NCBI GenBank assembly: GCA_905250125.1
Contig: CAJNOL010000686.1
Location: 47,551 to 111,550 of the forward strand
Reading direction: 5' to 3'
Length of the DNA stretch: 64,000 nt
DNA from: Rotaria sordida
Lineage: Eukaryota; Rotifera; Eurotatoria; Philodinida; Philodinidae
Below the pieces are notes generated by a model. That model was given only the letters and a program-made list of their open reading frames with translations, was not told the origin of the DNA and searched no databases. Positions 50,011 to 60,800 of this stretch are shown here, piece after piece (position 1 is the first letter of the stretch; the number at the start of each line of letters is the position of its first letter). The position numbers and the translations under genes are program-made.

Positions 50011-51702
50011 TTAATTCTGAGGAAATAACGACGATCGACGGATTAATCTTAATAAAGTATCGAAAGTCATAAATGACACCCCAACAGATATAGGCCCTTT
50101 CAACCAATTCATTGTTACACCTTTATATAAACCACGTCTTATTCCTTCTTCACGAATGATTTTACGTGTTGTTGCTAGAGCTCTAAGAGATGATTCATCA
50201 GGTCGAATAACTGCAGCCGTTTGCAATCGACGTCGAATAACATCAAATGGATACGATGCTGTTTGACCTACAAGGCCAGCCACCGCACCAAATATCATTC
50301 GTTCAGTTTTATTAATTGGACGATGAGGATCATAATCTTTAATACAAATCAAAATTAAACCTTTTTTTCCTATACTTTTCTTCTTGCTTACCTGTACGAA
50401 GATGTTTCAAGGTTTCATAAGTAAAAAAAACACAACCAGAATAGGGTAATACACCAATTATGGATAGAAGAGCCCCACGATACAAAGCTGTGGCACCTTC
50501 ATCTCGGAAAATGCTTAGAAAGACAGAAAATAGATTATTGTACCTAAAGAAACAAGAAAACAAACCCTGCTAATTAGTTATGAATATATCAGCCAAAGAA
50601 AATCTATATCATCCACAATTGATCATACATAGGAAAAGCTATTGGCGTAATCTCGTAGGAATTAAAATATAAAACATGATCTAGCTATTGTTGCTGATCA
50701 CAGAGAAACTACTTTATTCTATCAATTTTAGGACATATTCGTTCACCACATTTTTACTTAATCGTCCAGATATGCATTAGAGAACTAGTTCATATATTAT
50801 AACAAGACGTCACTGGCATACGATCTATGATCATATATCTACGTCTGTCACGGTCTGTAATGGTCTTTGTCATGATCCGTGAGGAAAGATCCGAATTTTT
50901 GTCTCTATACTTCAATAATCCATTTAGGTTATGTTTCATAAAGTATGAAGCTGAAAAATCATTTTTAAAAAATACATACACAGTTTTGTTAGTTACAGCC
51001 ATACGAGCTCTTGCTAAATCAAGTGGATAAGTGAGAGTAGCAGATGTTACACCTGCTAAAGAACCAGAAATAAACCGTCGACCAGGAGTTTTTCTATAAA
51101 AGATAAAGAGTTAAATGTTTATGTTATCATTAATCATTTGACAAGCATTTTACACATGTTTATCTGTGCCTAGAATACGTTTCCATTGTTCATGTGCTGC
51201 AAAATTAATAGCTGCCGAAGGAATAACACGTACTAAATTCGCTGAGTTTCCACGATACCAACTGATAAAACCTTCATTTATATATGACTCTTTTAAAAAT
51301 TTAAAACAACGACGATAACTAAATTGAGCGGCTCTGACTTGAAAACAAAACAAATATTTTAAATTCAGAATAACATTTTTTTAATTAATTTACCTTGAAA
51401 ATTAATTTTAGCTCGATCTAATGGTGCAATAGCTGTTTTTGCTACGGCACCTAAAACAAAATAAATTATTACATACAAAATCTTATTTATCGATTATTAT
51501 AAAATTCTATTCTCAAGGAATTTTAAAATTAAATGTAAATTTTCTATGCTATTATGATACCTGCACAAGCACCGGCAAATAATGAGGTAGCAATTTTTTG
51601 TGGATTTGAAAGCTATAAAATAAAATAAACAAAAATATTGAAATATAAATTAGTTAAAATAGTAAATCGTACATTTGAATGTTCATCGTGTCGATCCGTC
51701 AT
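50011..51702 (-). CDS. SLC25A42: Mitochondrial coenzyme A carrier, SLC25A42-like
   Basis: Seven exons: 51702-51673, 51612-51561, 51450-51394, 51337-51154, 51093-50980, 50543-50392, 50336-50011; 304 aa (human 318). Three mitochondrial-carrier repeats with Px[DE]xx[KR] motifs: PLDRAK, PLDLAR, PFDVIR. Family-specific blocks match SLC25A42: [77 protein letters not shown] and [16 protein letters not shown]. The human protein exchanges CoA and ADP across the inner membrane. The donor at 50979 is fixed by phase (TVYNNLF across the junction). The start follows TTTCTGTACAG without spacing. An upstream cluster on the other strand is divergent. Confidence 0.93.
50544..50979 (-). other. SLC25A42 intron 5, repeat-derived, no gene
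   Basis: Longest intron of this gene (436 bp). Part of it resembles 47.9 kb. Overlapping opposite-strand frames here are not genes. Confidence 0.45.
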
Positions 51703-52928
51703 CTGTACAGAAATTATTCATCATGCTTTGAAATGAGATACATTAATCATTAATTTTTTACAATAATAACAGACGAATAAATAAACGTGTCAGAAAACAC
51801 GGTGATGATCACCGGATAGGAGTGATATGTGTATCTAGAAAATAATTTTATTTTACAGTACAGAAATATTTTTATGAAGAATAATATCTTCTTGATTATT
51901 TTTATTATTATTGATTTTGCAACAAAAAAAATACTTTTGTAGTCAATTTGAACTATAAAGAACTTTATTTCAACTACTGCTATGTGATGTTTATTATACT
52001 TACTAACAAATGTTTACAATTGTGCTTAAGATAGACTTCAATAAGACATAAAAACACTCCAAAAGTATAAGTTTCTTTACGCCTTCTATCCAGAGTTATA
52101 GGCGTTTTATTGGAATTTTAAGCTTAGACATGGTATATACCAACAAATCGAATAGCAGTATTTCCATGTGAGGTTTTGCCTACAGATAGATCTACTTGTC
52201 TGTAGAATGTTCTGAAAATTTCAGTTCAAAAGATATGTTTCCTTCCTGAGATATTGAAGTTTCAAAAAATAGAAAATTCCAGTATCTTTCCTTGGGATAT
52301 GAGTAATTTTTGGGACTTTAATATTTCGGAAGGGAAACATTCTTTTGAGCCGAAATTTTCAGGACATTCTACTAATAAATAAACCTGTCTATACGCAAAA
52401 TACTGTCATTTGATTTATTGGCATATACTATGCAGCAAGCTAAAGTTCCAGTAAAATACCTATAACTCTGGGCAGAAGATCTAAGGAAACTTATCCTTTT
52501 GAGATTTTTTATATCTCATTGGAGTCTATTTTATGTAGAGAACCTGAATTTCAAATCGATTAATCAATTGAAAACGTTCGCTCGTTGAACGCATAAATAG
52601 CTCAGTACATCCTAATCTTTTAAAAGACAACAATGTTAAAATTTTCAATTAAAAATCTATGAGACAGATACATAATAATTATTTAAACGCCACGATGCCA
52701 TTAAGATAAGTATTGATTGATTCGTTGTTATTTAGATTGATATTTACCATATTGATGTTTGTTATTTGGTATGGACTCGAATAATTGTTTTGTTCTGTCT
52801 AGATTGTACTTGTTTTGAAAATGTTTTATTATTATTTTTTCTATAGCTAAAACATAAAAACATAATGATAGGTTACGAAATATTATAGGTCTATAATCTT
52901 TCAACAAAACTCAGAAACTCAAAAACAA
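51703..52928. promoter_or_regulatory. Divergent SLC25A42 / SLC35G-like 5' region with foldback
   Basis: 1.2 kb between divergent starts. It contains a foldback at about 52040-52545. Promoter elements cannot be named by eye. Confidence 0.5.
52040..52545. repeat. Foldback element in divergent 5' region
   Basis: CCAGAGTTATAGGCGTTTTA at the left pairs with TAAAATACCTATAACTCTGG at the right; CTGAAAATTTCAGTTCAAAA pairs with TTTTGAGCCGAAATTTTCAG about 130 bp later. About 500 bp with a short centre near 52290. Confidence 0.85.
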
Positions 52929-54152
52929 ATGGAACAACGACGACGAACAAATACAGAAGACTCACCTTCTCAATCTCCACAAGAAGCAATCACTATTCTC
53001 GATCCACTACTACAAACTTTTAATAATCAATATGATGATACGCTCGAATATCATAATCGACGATCATCTGTTTTTTACATTCCAACGCCGATTGTATCTG
53101 AATGTGATAACGAAAATATTAATTTAAATAAAACAATTCATCTTTTTAGAAAATGTTTTCGTTCTATGGAAAGATTTTCTGGTATTTTATATGCATTATT
53201 AGCGTCATTATTATTTACATGCGTAAATTTTATTATACAACAACTAAATGTTATTCTATTAGATGCATTTCTTATAAGATGTTTTCTTCAAGGAATTATT
53301 TCATATGGATTTATTATCTATAAAGGTTATCATCCATTTTCATGTTCTAATAGCTTATTGGTTTTTATTCGATCTCTTATTGCTGCGACAGGTAGTGTTT
53401 GTTTTTATTTTGGTCTTATATTTCTTCCTTTACCTGATCTAATCACATTACGATATACACAAATTGTTTGGACAGCTCTTCTTGTTTTAATTATATTTCG
53501 AGAACGAATTACTATACCAATAATTATAGCAAGTATATTAACACTTATAGGTGTTATTAGTGTTGCTCAACCATCATTTCTTTTTACAAAATCAAATACT
53601 TTTAATGAAACTTTACAAATATCATTAATAAAAAATAATGAAAAACGTTTCTTAGGTATAATTCTTGCATTATTATGTGCATTTTCTATATCAATGACTA
53701 TTGTATTAACTAAAAAACTATTTGAAAAAAAAGTTCGACAAAGTATAATATTATTTCATTTTATTTTAATAACTTTTATATTTTTATTAATATGTCAAAT
53801 ATATTATTGGACATATTCAAAAACAAATCATCAAAAATTTAATATAAAAAAAAATTATTTAACAAAAAATTTTTTCTATGCAACAATACTTGCAACATTA
53901 CAAATAATTCCAATGATATTATTACAAAAATCAATTAAACGTGAACATCCATCTATTGTTACAATTGTTCAAGCATCTGAAATACTTATTTCTATTATAT
54001 TACAAAATGTTTTTTCCAGTATTAAATCAAATACATATACATTAATTGGTTCAACACTTGTCCTAACAAGTATTATTATTGTTGGTGGTCATAAACTTTG
54101 GCAAGATCGAAAATATCGTATTTGTCTTTCAACAGCAATAGAAGACAAATAA
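52929..54152 (+). CDS. EamA / SLC35G-like membrane transporter, copy 1
   Basis: Single exon, 407 aa. About 90 hydrophilic residues precede ten hydrophobic segments, roughly from residue 85 to 390, in two halves of five, as in the drug/metabolite transporter superfamily. The loop between segments 4 and 5 reads LPDLITLRYTQIVWTALL...FRERI, the EamA half-repeat signature seen in SLC35G proteins (P..DA....SP.FT....LKE). The end is HKLWQDRKYRI in the cytosol. Substrate unknown. It is the upstream member of a tandem pair; a weak AG at 52913-52914 precedes the start. Confidence 0.75.
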   Translation: MEQRRRTNTEDSPSQSPQEAITILDPLLQTFNNQYDDTLEYHNRRSSVFYIPTPIVSECDNENINLNKTIHLFRKCFRSMERFSGILYALLASLLFTCVNFIIQQLNVILLDAFLIRCFLQGIISYGFIIYKGYHPFSCSNSLLVFIRSLIAATGSVCFYFGLIFLPLPDLITLRYTQIVWTALLVLIIFRERITIPIIIASILTLIGVISVAQPSFLFTKSNTFNETLQISLIKNNEKRFLGIILALLCAFSISMTIVLTKKLFEKKVRQSIILFHFILITFIFLLICQIYYWTYSKTNHQKFNIKKNYLTKNFFYATILATLQIIPMILLQKSIKREHPSIVTIVQASEILISIILQNVFSSIKSNTYTLIGSTLVLTSIIIVGGHKLWQDRKYRICLSTAIEDK

Positions 54153-54524
54153 TAATCTCTTTTTTTTTAATCTTTTATCTTTTTGTTTTCAATTATTCTA
54201 GTAGATTGAGGATATTTTCCAGATAGTTATTAATTACATTGAATGTATTAGTGACATGATAGTTCAAAATGAATGTTTTATGAAGGGTAAAATACGTACA
54301 TACAGTCACTACATAATTATAATTATAGTTTCAAAGTACTCCGAATATTAATCAAAGAATTTTAAAAAAAGGAAACAAGAATGTACGATAAGTTCTGAGA
54401 ATCAAAGTCAAATTTTTTGCGATCACTACATACTTAAAAGAATAGGGGAAAGAAGGAAAAAACACTAGCTGTGATCCTTTCATAGAAAAGAAAGAAAACA
54501 AAGTAAGATAATATATTTTAGAAC

Positions 54525-55778
54525 ATGAAGCAAGGACCATATATCGTTGAAAATGATATTGTTATTAACAGCATTACGTCAACAACGAATGTCTCAATAG
54601 ATAATGATAGTGTTCATAATATTGATCCTCCTATTGAACCATTGATCGATGTAGATGAATTAATAACACCTATTGACAATGATGAAACACTTCATCGACT
54701 TGAACAAAAATGTTCATCAATTCTTACACTTCATTCATATAAACAAAATCAAACAAAATTATCTTCGGAAATTATTGATCGATGTAAGGGCATAATTTAT
54801 GCTCTTATTGGTTCATGTTTTTTTACATGTTCAGGCTTTATTATAAAACAATTACGTGTCGATTTCTTTGATGCACTTCTTTGTCGATTTTTCTTACAAA
54901 CATCAATATTAATTGCATTTATTTTTTATAGAAAAAAAAAATTAATAAATGGTTCAATTAATTTAATTATTTTACAAATAGTTCGTACTATTTTAGCAAC
55001 AAGTGGTTTATTTTTATTTTATATGAGTTATCGTTACATACCTCTACCAGATTTAACAACATGTCGTTATACACAAGTTGTTTGGACAGCTATATTATCA
55101 ATGATTATTTTTCGTGAACGTATATCAATATCAACTATTTTAGCTATTATATTAACACTAACTGGTATTGTATTAGTTGCTCAACCAACATTTTTATTTA
55201 ATAATCATCAATTATTATTAATTAAAAATAAAATAATAACAATCAATAAATTAAATCATACTAATTTCGAAGCTGATCAATCTTATCGTTCACTTGGTCT
55301 TTGTCTTGCACTTGGATGTGCTTTATCAATATCATTTAGTATGATACTTAATAAAAAATTACTTATCTCAAAAATTCCTCAAAGTATAATTATGCTTGAA
55401 TTTTCATTATTCAATTTATTTTTACTTATTCTTTATCATATATATAATCGTTTTATTCTATTTAAATATGTTAATCATACAATGTTTACATGGCAATATT
55501 ATCTTGCTACATCTATTGCATTAATGCAAGTATTTTCATCAACATTAAGACAATATGCAATTAAACTTGAATATCCATCAATAATTTCTATTGTTGAATC
55601 ATCAGATATACTTTTTGCAATTATATTACAAAATTTATTTACTAATGTTAAATCAAATTGGTTTGTTTTAATTGGTTCGTTATTAGTTACAACAAGTATT
55701 TTTCTTGTTGGAATAAATAAATTTTGGCAAGATCGAAAGAAATTATTAGAAAAAAAAAATAAAAACAACAGAAAATAA
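54525..55778 (+). CDS. EamA / SLC35G-like membrane transporter, copy 2
   Basis: Single exon, 417 aa, 372 bp downstream of copy 1 and clearly its paralog. Shared blocks: RCKGIIYALIGS / RFSGILYALLAS, LPDLTTCRYTQVVWTA, IIFRERI, LTGIVLVAQPTFLF / LIGVISVAQPSFLF, and NKFWQDRKK. Ten predicted membrane segments. The acidic N-terminus (IDVDELITPIDNDE) is not shared. Both are intronless, which contrasts with the intron-rich neighbours and may point to an old retrocopy followed by tandem duplication. The start follows AATATATTTTAG and three bases. Confidence 0.75.
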   Translation: MKQGPYIVENDIVINSITSTTNVSIDNDSVHNIDPPIEPLIDVDELITPIDNDETLHRLEQKCSSILTLHSYKQNQTKLSSEIIDRCKGIIYALIGSCFFTCSGFIIKQLRVDFFDALLCRFFLQTSILIAFIFYRKKKLINGSINLIILQIVRTILATSGLFLFYMSYRYIPLPDLTTCRYTQVVWTAILSMIIFRERISISTILAIILTLTGIVLVAQPTFLFNNHQLLLIKNKIITINKLNHTNFEADQSYRSLGLCLALGCALSISFSMILNKKLLISKIPQSIIMLEFSLFNLFLLILYHIYNRFILFKYVNHTMFTWQYYLATSIALMQVFSSTLRQYAIKLEYPSIISIVESSDILFAIILQNLFTNVKSNWFVLIGSLLVTTSIFLVGINKFWQDRKKLLEKKNKNNRK

Positions 55779-57808
55779 TGAAATTATATAATCGTTCAAT
55801 TATTGGTTGAATAGAAAAGATCTTACGTCTTGACGCATCTAGTAAATAGGTCAATTGTTATTGTTGACTTCATCTGCACTCTAATCAAAAGTGAAATTCA
55901 ATGCGCTTAGAAAATTTTTTTTCCAATAAAAATGAATGATTTGTATTTGATGGAAAATTTGTAATAAAGTCTAAATTTTTTTAGAACTTAATTGCAGCTT
56001 TCGTTGTGATGAAGAACAAACTATCATAAATAGAGAAAAAAGACTGATTTTCCATATTCTATACTTCTATAGAGGAAAACTTATTTTTTTCTTTATCTTA
56101 ATCTTACAAGGGAAGCCCTTGAATTGATTAATTGCTCTTGAGTCATGACTATGTGTACCATACAGATCCTAATGAGCTATAAATACCTTGGAGAAAATTT
56201 GGGCTTCTATATCATTGCTGCTGAACTACTACATTTTTATGATATTTTTTAACTGAATGTCATAGTCTTCACCAGGAAAACTGATTTTTGAATTTCAATT
56301 TCAAATTTTGCATAGAAACAGACCTTAACAAGAATAATGTTTCAAGCTTTTTGTTTTACTTCTCTCTTGACATAAGAACATCGAATCTGATCGTATATAT
56401 GAGCGATAGAGTATCGTCACTGGCAAGTGCTAAAATTTACCATTTATAGAGACATAAACTTTGTTTTTAACAGTCCAATTCATAAAAAATTTGAAAATAT
56501 GTGTTTTTAAACCTGCTGTTTAATGGTGGTATTCTCTGATCACATAGTTCATTGGTCGTTCTGTTAAACTATCAACGATGTGTTTGAAGTAATGCAACCC
56601 ACAGTCGGATGCCGAACCAGGGTGTGTTCTCAATAATACCTTCACGTCTTGTATGAAATACAAACCCAATAAGATCATTTTACTTTGCCTCTTCCACTGT
56701 ATAAATTGATATACATCAATCCTTTTTATCTGTTGAAAAACAGCAAAAATATTGCACAGAGTGCCTAAAATTACAAGTACCAGTATTTACTGTACTTGAA
56801 CACAGTTTTCCGTTGAGTAGAGCCTACATCAGTGAAGTACATATGAGCATTCTGTAGTCCTCAAGGAGATGAGTGACATGAGCCTATTGGGTATGGACTT
56901 GTTTTAAATGGGACAGGAATGGTAATAGAAATACTTGAGTTTTATCATCAGAAGTATTCGTACTCGTGCCTGGACACGGGTACGGGTAGGGCAAGACAAG
57001 TTGTACTCCTACAGTACTCTAATAATCGATGTAAATGACACGCTTTTACCATAACTGTATCTAAGCACAAAAACAACGAAAAGATCTGAGACTACGACAT
57101 CGAGCTAAAAACAATCATAAAAATGCAATATCTTCACAGCAATCAGCTATGAACTCGAACTTTTTTCAGAATATTCATAACTCATTAGGATTTACGTAGT
57201 GCACATAGTCTTGATTGCAAAAGCGATGCATCAGTTGGGAGGCATCCTTGGTTAGCCTTCTATTTTATTGAGAAAAAAGTTGAATCCGATGCGAAAGATT
57301 CAAAATTAAATTCAAATTGAACAAAAAAAAATCTATTTCACAACTATTACAAATACAAGTAATTTTATCCTACCTCTCTTATTAAATAAAATTTCCATTT
57401 CAATATTTGATTAATTCCATATTATATTTGAGGATCAATGTTCATTTAACCTATAAAACTTACTACTATTTAATTTCAATCCGATCATATTACATAGATT
57501 TTTGTCTTATCATCGATTAATTCATATAAAATATCGCGATCAATCATATCTAGAATTGATATTAAAATACATCGTCTCATCATATTCACGAACTTTTTTT
57601 TTTGTTTTTCCACGAAGAGGAAATCAACTCTAAACTATCAGAATTTATTTTAAGTAAAACACATTGTTTAAAAAAAACCCTTCAAAACAAAAAAATTTAT
57701 CTTGACATAGCAAAAGAAAAAAACATACATATAATATGTTGACGAACCCATATTAAAATTAAATATATGACATGAACAGATTTGAAAAGAAAAATAAAAA
57801 TGCATATT
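55779..57808. other. Convergent 3' spacer, holds R2 copy 2
   Basis: 2.0 kb between the transporter copy 2 (plus) and kindlin (minus) 3' ends. Apart from the repeat at 56120-57260 it is AT-rich with no gene. Confidence 0.6.
56120..57260 (+). mobile_element. Dispersed element R2, copy 2, with inverted ends
   Basis: Left GACTATGTGTACC..ATCCTAATGAGCTATAAATA pairs with right TATTCATAACTCATTAGGAT..GTGCACATAGTC. Shares several blocks with 26105-26660. The interior near 56950-57000 has a GGGTACGGGTAGGGCAAG stretch similar to the TACGAG repeat at 48.5 kb, perhaps a nested piece. No transposase frame. Confidence 0.65.
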
Positions 57809-60800
57809 TTATGTATATGCAGCTGTAAGTTGTTGAAAAAGTTTTTCTTGTTGAAGTGAATTATCATTATCAGACATTTTTATTGTTGATCGCATAGCCA
57901 AAAAAATGTAAGCACCAATAAACTCATGTATACATTTACTATTTATATCATATAATGGTAAAAATTCTATTGTTTCACCATCAAATTCAATTGTTAATAA
58001 TTTATTTTCCCAATTAACCTTCCATGAATGCATTCGTGATATCCACCATGTTTTTATTGTTTCACCTGTCATTGTCATGCGTAAAAGACGATTTGAAGCA
58101 ATACCAAGTAATTCCTAGATACAAAAAAAAACAAAAGAAAGAAAATGAAAAGAGAAAAATTAGTTTTTTTTTTACTTCTTTTTTATTTGAATCATTAAAT
58201 TTAACAACAAATGTTGAAATACCAAATTCAGGTAAAGATTGCCATAGTTTTAAATATTGTAATTTAGCTTCTGTACCATCTAAATTACTTACAGCAGTAT
58301 ATGATTCAAGAATACGTTCAGTTAACTAAAGTAAAAAATTGATATACTATTTTTTTTTTGTATTAATGTAATATTTCAATCATTTAGAATTATTATTCAC
58401 ATTTTTTAAAGATCAATCTTTCATATGATGAACATAACAATTCAATTAGTAGTATCATTTATTATATATAGAATAAAAGCAAAACCTCATCATCTTCTAC
58501 GTATATACTCGACTGTAAAAGAGACTAACGGTCGAACAACGGTTATGAATGTAGTATTCAATTACACATATTGTAAAATCTCTCGATGTGAACATCTCCT
58601 TATACTGAGCAGCCTATAGTCTGCTCAAACAAATTTAAATAGGAATGAGCCTGGATTTATTCTAAGCAATGGGCACTTATTCTTGATTCTATGAGAAATA
58701 ACAACTTCTGTAATGTGAACAGCATGTGTTCTATCACTTATGCGCCGAAAAAGAAAATAATCATGTTATGTTTATTGCGTTATGACAAACAATTATGACG
58801 CACACAGAAAAAAGAAGATGGACTAGTTGTGAATTTTAAAAGAAATAGAAGCCAATATTAGATAACATCAGCAATGCTTTGTTTAACATCTCATCGTTTT
58901 TTTTGTGTTAATAGCTAATAAAATAAAATCATGTCAATATACACGTTAATTTACTCGTGATTAAAAAATTTGAATTAATTAATTATTGGAAAGAAGAAAT
59001 TAAAAACCTCTCTCAATAATGAACACTTCTATAGTTTCGATGGTGGTTTTACTGTAATTTGTTTTAAATATTTGAATGAACAAAAAGCTAATATTAGCTA
59101 CATTATTATTGTTCACTAGACGACACATATCATGAAACACGGAACATTCACTATTATTCTTCTTTGTTTTTCATTTATTATGATAAAGAAGATATTCTCG
59201 TTGTCGGTAATTTTCTTTCTCAATATTTCATGTTGCAATCTTATTCTTATTCATGTTTGTTATTATTTTCTTTTCTTTATTCACAAGAGAAATAAAAAGT
59301 ATAATTAACGATCAACAAATCTTAATAGAAAAAATTAAATTAACACTAGTCTATTCTTTGTTTGCTATCCATTCTGTTCTTACATAAATAAATTCTTATT
59401 CAATGTAAGATCGTCGTGAAGCATAAAATTTCATTTTCGGACAATAATAAATTATATTGATTTAATTTCAAATGAAGAAAAAAAATCAATTCAACAAATT
59501 TGTCCGTTAATTAAAAATAAAAATACAAGAAAAATAAAATTCACTAACCTGTTTCGTTTTATATTTTTTTGAAATTTTTTTTGAAACATAATTTTCTGGT
59601 TGAATATTAAATTTTATATGTTGAGAATTTGATGATGAATTTTTCATATTAAATAATGCTAATATTGATTCACGTTCTGTTTCATAAGATGTTTCATCTA
59701 TTGATCGACCTTTTGATGCAAGACGTAATGCAGCTATCCATGTTGCATATTGTTCTTCCTTTCAAGACAGAAAAAAAATTTTTTCTTTTTTAAAAATAAT
59801 TTCAAACATACTGTTGAACATTTGATTAATGTTTCATTCATACCATCAATAGATGGTATCATTAAACGAATTGAATATTTTTTTGCTGATATATTCATAT
59901 CAGGAAGAATTTCACAACCTTTAAGTGAAATTTTTTCAATTGGTGTATTATATTGTTGAGATTCATTTGTATAATAAGTTAATTGTGTATCTTGTAAAAC
60001 AAACCAATAACGTTTAAATGATTTAAATGTAAATCGTCGTGGTTTAAAAAGACGTAAATAATCACGTAAATCTTCTTTTGTTTGTTGATGAATATTTATT
60101 TGTTGAATTTTATCTTTTCCTAATAAAGAATTTTGTAAATGTTCAAGTGCTTGATCAATATTTGTATTATCATATTGATGATTTATATCATCATGTTGAG
60201 AATTAATTATTGTTGATGATGAAGATTGAATTTGAATTTGTAGCTATAAAATTGATAAAGAAATTTATTTAAGAAAAAGATTTTTTTTATTTTACTTGTA
60301 AAGCAGCAAATGTCATCATTTCTTCTTCCGTACAATCTATATCTTCACTTAATATTGACCATTTAGCTTGTTCATATAATTGATTTATTCGTATAGCATC
60401 AAGCTAGAAAGAAAAAGAATTGAAATAGGACAAAAAATAATCAAACAGTGTGTTTTACTTTAGGATTTAAATCATAAAATGAATAATATTTAAAACGTAA
60501 TAAAATTAAATCATTTTCATTTATATTTTGTTCCATTAATGATATAGATGAATCCAACCATAGATTATTTAATTTACATTTTTCGATTAAATTTATTGAT
60601 CGAATTATGTGTGGTAAAAGATTTTTTCTTGGTGTTAGTGGTGTATGAGCAAGATTTTCATCATCATTTATTGTTATAATATTAAGTGACTTTGATAGAT
60701 TTGATGTTGAACATTGATTATGGAATGATGAATCTGCCATTTTATCAATTGTAACTGTTGATCGTGGTTTTACTGTTGTTGGAGAAAATGATGTTGAAAT

